From the NCBI RefSeq assembly GCF_014904065.1, contig NZ_JACXJG010000005.1:288032-297893 (forward strand): a DNA stretch of 9,862 bases, in the 5' to 3' direction. The first letter of the stretch is position 1. Every line of letters begins with the position of its first letter. Made by a program: the position numbers and the translations under genes. Below the pieces are notes generated by a model, which made no database searches, was not told the DNA's origin, and worked only from the letters and a program-made list of their open reading frames with translations. This DNA is from Gulosibacter sediminis. GTDB lineage: Bacteria > Actinomycetota > Actinomycetes > Actinomycetales > Microbacteriaceae. Of this stretch, positions 6,851 through 9,862 are shown one piece after another.

Positions 6851-8311
6851 ATGACGTCTGCTGAAATTCGTATTGATCTCGAGCCCTATTCCTCCGATGT
6901 CGTCACCGTGATTCCGGTGCGCAAGGGCGATGTTCCGGAACCTCTGACTTCCGCAGACCTCGGCCTCGACGCCGACCGCCTCGAGCAACTCGGCGTGACC
7001 GGGACGACCGGCCAGAGCACGCGCATCCTGGTCGCCACCGATGACGAGGACGGCGAAGCTGCCGCGCTGCTCATCGGCATCGGCGACAGCCGCGACGAGG
7101 AGGCGCTGCGCCGCGCTGCGGGCACCGCAGCGCGCACGCTGAGCAAGGCGGCAAGCGTCGTCTACGACCTTGTCGAGCCGACCGATGCTGAGCTCGAGGC
7201 GCTGCTGACGGGCCACGTGCTCGGCGGCTACCGCTACGACCGCTTCAAGTCGACCGACGAAGGGGTCATCGATGCGCAGCAGGTGAACGCCACCGGCACG
7301 ACCGATGACATCGAGCAGCGCGTGACCTCGATCACCGACGCCGTCGTGCTCACTCGTGACCTCGTCAACACTCCCCCGAGCGCGCTCGTGCCTGAGGACT
7401 TCGCCGATGCGGTGGTCGACCTGTTCGACGACGAGAGCGTCGTAGTCGAGGTCTGGGACGAGCAGCGACTCATCGACGAGGGCTGCGGCGGCGTGCTCGG
7501 CGTCGGCGCCGGCTCGGTGAACTCGCCGCGCATCGTGCACCTCGAGTACGAGCCCGAGGACGCCGTGGCGCACATCGCGCTCGTCGGCAAGGGCATCACC
7601 TTCGACTCGGGCGGTCTATCGATCAAGCCGGCCGCGTCGATGGTTGGTATGAAGTTCGACATGGGTGGAGCAGCTTCGGTCGTCGGCACGATTCGCGCCG
7701 CAGCGTCGCTCGGCCTGCCGGTGCATGTGAGCGGTTGGTGCATGCTCGCCGAAAACATGCCCTCGGGCAGCGCGATCAAGCCCGACGACGTGCTTACGAC
7801 GCACTCGGGCGTGACGGTCGAGGTCACGAACACAGATGCTGAGGGTCGCCTCGTGCTCAGCGACGGACTCTCGCTCGCTTCGGAGCAGCAGCCCGACCTC
7901 ATCATCGACATTGCCACGCTGACCGGCGCCCAGGTGGTCGCGCTCGGCGACCGCACCACGGGTCTCCTCGGCAACGAAGAGGAGTGGCGCGACCGCGCAC
8001 TTGCCGCTGGCAAGACCGTCGGCGAGCCCGTGTGGGCGATGCCGATTCCGGAAGAGTTCGACGAGAAGCTCGAGTCGAACATCGCCGATATCGTCAACTC
8101 AAAGCCGGGCGACCGCTCGGGCGGCATGCTGTTCGCCGGCGCCTTCCTGCAGCGCTTCATCGGCATCGACGACGAAGGCAATGACATCCCCTGGCTGCAC
8201 TTCGACATCGCCGGCCCGGCCGAGACGAAAGCCCCCTACGGCTACGTCGCTAAGGGTGCGACCGGAGTGGCCGTGCGCACCCTCGTAGAACTGCTGTCGA
8301 CACTGAATTAG
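6851..8311 (+). CDS. pepA: Leucyl aminopeptidase, M17 family
   Basis: This is a cytosolic two-metal aminopeptidase (M17) that removes N-terminal residues, preferably leucine, from peptides; it normally works as a hexamer. It has 486 residues. The N-terminal macro-like domain spans about 1-165. The catalytic domain carries VGKGITFDSGG (K247, D252), K259, MKFDMGGA (D270) and the family signature NTDAEGRL (327-334; D329, E331, R333). Spacing between these residues equals that of the Escherichia coli PepA metal ligands and catalytic Lys/Arg, so the enzyme should be active. The ATG at 6851 was chosen because the conserved N-terminus begins there and a -10 box lies 7 nt upstream. A GTG at 6845 and the frame open further upstream are less likely. 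It is divergent from the PAC2 gene and followed after 109 nt by lpd; no strong terminator is seen between them. Confidence 0.95.
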   Translation: MTSAEIRIDLEPYSSDVVTVIPVRKGDVPEPLTSADLGLDADRLEQLGVTGTTGQSTRILVATDDEDGEAAALLIGIGDSRDEEALRRAAGTAARTLSKAASVVYDLVEPTDAELEALLTGHVLGGYRYDRFKSTDEGVIDAQQVNATGTTDDIEQRVTSITDAVVLTRDLVNTPPSALVPEDFADAVVDLFDDESVVVEVWDEQRLIDEGCGGVLGVGAGSVNSPRIVHLEYEPEDAVAHIALVGKGITFDSGGLSIKPAASMVGMKFDMGGAASVVGTIRAAASLGLPVHVSGWCMLAENMPSGSAIKPDDVLTTHSGVTVEVTNTDAEGRLVLSDGLSLASEQQPDLIIDIATLTGAQVVALGDRTTGLLGNEEEWRDRALAAGKTVGEPVWAMPIPEEFDEKLESNIADIVNSKPGDRSGGMLFAGAFLQRFIGIDDEGNDIPWLHFDIAGPAETKAPYGYVAKGATGVAVRTLVELLSTLN

Positions 8312-8420
8312 TCGGTAACTCGCGGGTGTACCCTGGAAAAGGTTGTGTCTGCAAGATCCCTGTAGGCCTGTCCAGATCTCGTGCTGGGATCCCCATCCAA
8401 ACTTCAAAGGAGCTTTCCGA

Positions 8421-9797
8421 GTGGCCGATCACAATTTCGACCTCGTAGTCCTTGGTGGCGGTAGCGCAGGCTACGCCGCCGCTATTCGTGCCAAGCAGCT
8501 GGGACAGACGGTTGCCCTCGTCGAGAAGGACAAGCTCGGCGGCACGTGCCTTCACCGCGGTTGTGTGCCCACCAAGGCCATACTCCACGCCGGTGAGGTT
8601 GCCGACGCGGTTGAGGATGGTGCCCGACTCGGCGTCAACCTCAAGCTCGAGGGCATTGATGGCGCCAAGATCGCGGCGTTCCGCGACGGCATCGTCTCGG
8701 GCAAGTTCAAGGGCCTGCAGGGACTGCTCAAGGCGAAGAAGATCGACGTCTTCGCGGGCGAGGGTCGCCTCGTTGACGCCAAGACGGTGCAGGTTGGCGA
8801 CGACAAGCTCATCGCCAAGAACGTCGTGCTCGCGACCGGCTCGTTCTCGCGGAGCATCCCCGGCCTCGAAATCACCGGCAACGTGATCACGAGCGATCAG
8901 GCGCTGCTGATGGACTGGGTGCCGCAGCGCGCGGTCGTGCTCGGCGGCGGTGTGATCGGCCTTGAGTTCGCGAGCCTCTGGCGCGCACTCGGCGCTGAAG
9001 TCACCATCATCGAGGGCCTGCCTCACCTCGCTCCCGCAGAGGACGAGGCGATTTCGAAGGCACTCGAGCGCGCTTACAAGAAGCGCGGCATCAACTTCCA
9101 GCTCAGCACGAAGTTTGAGTCGGTCACGCAGGACGAGTACGGCGTGCACGTCAAGACCGACAAGGGTGGCGAGACCATCGACGGCGACGTGCTCCTCGTC
9201 GCGATCGGCCGTGGCCCGGTGACGCAGAACATCGGCCTCGAAGAGGTTGGCGTCGAGACCGACCGCGGCTTCGTGCTCGTCAACGACAAGCTTGAGACCA
9301 ACGTTCCCGGCGTCTACGCGATCGGCGACATCACGCCGGGCCTCCAGCTCGCGCACCGCAGCTTCCAGCACGGCATCTTTGTCGCCGAGCAGATCGCGGG
9401 ACAGAGCCCGGTGCTCGTCGAAGACAAGAACGTGCCCAAGGTTACGTACTGTGAGCCGCAGGTTGCTTCGGTGGGTCTCTCCGAGAAGAAGGCCGCCGAA
9501 GAGTACGGCGCCGACAACATCACCGCTTATGAGTACAACCTCGCGGGCAACGCCAAGAGCTCGATCCTCGGCACCGCCGGCTTTGTCAAGGCGATCCGCG
9601 TGAACGACGGCCCCGTCGTCGGCATTCACATGATCGGTGCCCGCGTCGGCGAGCTCGTCGGCGAGGCGCAGCTCATCGTCAACTGGGATGCCTACCCCGA
9701 GGACGTCGCTCAGCTCGTCCACGCGCACCCGACCCAGGTCGAGACCATCGGCGAAGCGATGATGGCCCTCGCCGGTCGCCCGCTGCACGCGATCTAG
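8421..9797 (+). CDS. lpd: Dihydrolipoyl dehydrogenase (E3)
   Basis: This is the FAD- and NAD-dependent E3 subunit that reoxidises dihydrolipoyl groups in the pyruvate and 2-oxoglutarate dehydrogenase complexes. It has 458 residues, the usual length. It shows the FAD-binding LVVLGGGSAGYAAAIRAKQL (8-27), the redox-active disulfide GGTCLHRGCVPTK with C43 and C48, ATGS (138-141), and the NAD-binding VVLGGGVIGLEFASLWRALG (172-191). A second FAD motif GVYAIGDITPG and the C-terminal dimerisation domain with HAHPTQVETIGE follow; the catalytic His436 and Glu441 in the latter act at the partner's active site. The GTG at 8421 is preceded by AAAGGAG with 8 nt spacing (8406-8412), which overrides an upstream in-frame ATG at 8343. 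The SucB-like E2 gene starts 32 nt downstream, so the two are very likely co-transcribed. All key residues are present. Confidence 0.96.
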   Translation: MADHNFDLVVLGGGSAGYAAAIRAKQLGQTVALVEKDKLGGTCLHRGCVPTKAILHAGEVADAVEDGARLGVNLKLEGIDGAKIAAFRDGIVSGKFKGLQGLLKAKKIDVFAGEGRLVDAKTVQVGDDKLIAKNVVLATGSFSRSIPGLEITGNVITSDQALLMDWVPQRAVVLGGGVIGLEFASLWRALGAEVTIIEGLPHLAPAEDEAISKALERAYKKRGINFQLSTKFESVTQDEYGVHVKTDKGGETIDGDVLLVAIGRGPVTQNIGLEEVGVETDRGFVLVNDKLETNVPGVYAIGDITPGLQLAHRSFQHGIFVAEQIAGQSPVLVEDKNVPKVTYCEPQVASVGLSEKKAAEEYGADNITAYEYNLAGNAKSSILGTAGFVKAIRVNDGPVVGIHMIGARVGELVGEAQLIVNWDAYPEDVAQLVHAHPTQVETIGEAMMALAGRPLHAI

Positions 9798-9829
9798 TCA
9801 CACGAGTCGAAACACTTTTAGGAGAAGTA

Positions 9830-9862
9830 ATGAGCCAGGATGTAACGCTTCCCGCCCTCGGT
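9830..9862 (+). CDS. sucB: Dihydrolipoamide acyltransferase (E2, SucB-like), N-terminal fragment at window edge
   Basis: Eleven codons, MSQDVTLPALG, start at ATG 9830 after AGGAG (9820-9824, 5-nt spacer). The sequence matches the beginning of the lipoyl domain of 2-oxo acid dehydrogenase E2 subunits, in which this strand is followed by ESV-x-EG. The gene lies 32 nt after lpd, the usual E3-E2 arrangement in actinobacteria. Whether it serves the 2-oxoglutarate or the pyruvate complex cannot be decided from this fragment, so the symbol sucB rests on gene order. Confidence 0.75.
   Translation, partial: MSQDVTLPALG

Noticed and set aside
8343..8420. 26-residue N-terminal extension of dihydrolipoyl dehydrogenase from the ATG at 8343
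   Set aside because: The GTG at 8421 has a strong AAAGGAG and directly precedes the FAD-binding strand, as in other E3 proteins; the extension does not look like a lipoyl domain.
8312..8420. Possible promoter or riboswitch in the pepA-lpd gap
   Set aside because: TACCCT (8329-8334) and small hairpins such as CCAG-N8-CTGG are visible, but there is no convincing -35, no strong stem and no known riboswitch pattern. I see nothing firm here.
8250..9788. Long minus-strand open frame (512 codons) opposite lpd
   Set aside because: It is an antisense shadow of lpd with a repetitive Val/Asp/Glu/Leu/Ala/Arg composition, which arises from reading the complement of high-GC codons.
1..9862. A novel defence, mobile or biosynthetic system
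   Set aside because: I looked for transposases, integrases, toxin-antitoxin pairs, nucleases, repeats, tRNA-linked insertions and composition shifts and found none; the genes are housekeeping or widespread families.

Overview
The window is a compact, high-GC bacterial chromosome segment. It contains nine genes (two cut by the edges), with no RNA genes, mobile elements, repeats or CRISPR. Several signs point to an actinobacterium, most likely order Micrococcales and perhaps Microbacteriaceae. The primary sigma factor is of the actinobacterial SigA type, with a long charged N-terminal extension. A PAC2-family protein is present. Two genes have TANNNT -10 boxes exactly 7 nt before their ATG, which suggests leaderless mRNAs. 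The order parE / sigA / PAC2 gene / pepA / lpd / sucB is, from memory, a typical neighbourhood for this group.

Layout. Minus strand: 1-1197 is the N-terminal two-thirds or so of a type IIA topoisomerase ATPase subunit (ParE/GyrB family, most likely topoisomerase IV subunit B), running off the left edge. Plus strand: 1315-2340 is a lone sugar-transfer-associated ATP-grasp protein, divergent from parE and overlapping the next gene tail-to-tail by 14 nt. Minus strand 6800 to 2327 reads, in transcription order, PAC2-family protein, MFS transporter (1-nt stop/start overlap), a 106-nt gap with a perfect inverted repeat, the primary sigma factor, and a CofE-like (F420-0:glutamate ligase domain) protein whose ribosome binding site overlaps the sigma-factor stop codon. 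Plus strand from 6851: leucyl aminopeptidase (M17), dihydrolipoyl dehydrogenase (E3), and the first 11 codons of a dihydrolipoamide acyltransferase (E2, SucB-like).

How the genes relate. lpd and sucB form the E3-E2 end of a 2-oxo acid dehydrogenase operon. sigA supplies the housekeeping promoter specificity of RNA polymerase. parE is half of a chromosome-decatenating enzyme whose partner (parC) is not in the window. The rest (PAC2, MFS, CofE-like, ATP-grasp) are recognisable families with no assigned substrate here.

This is mainly a housekeeping region, and I do not see a defence system, a biosynthetic cluster or other accessory island. The points most worth a second look are a Rho_N-like domain at the start of the primary sigma factor, the CofE-like gene translationally coupled to sigA, a short divergent control region with two back-to-back candidate leaderless promoters, and two perfect inverted repeats upstream of parE and sigA.
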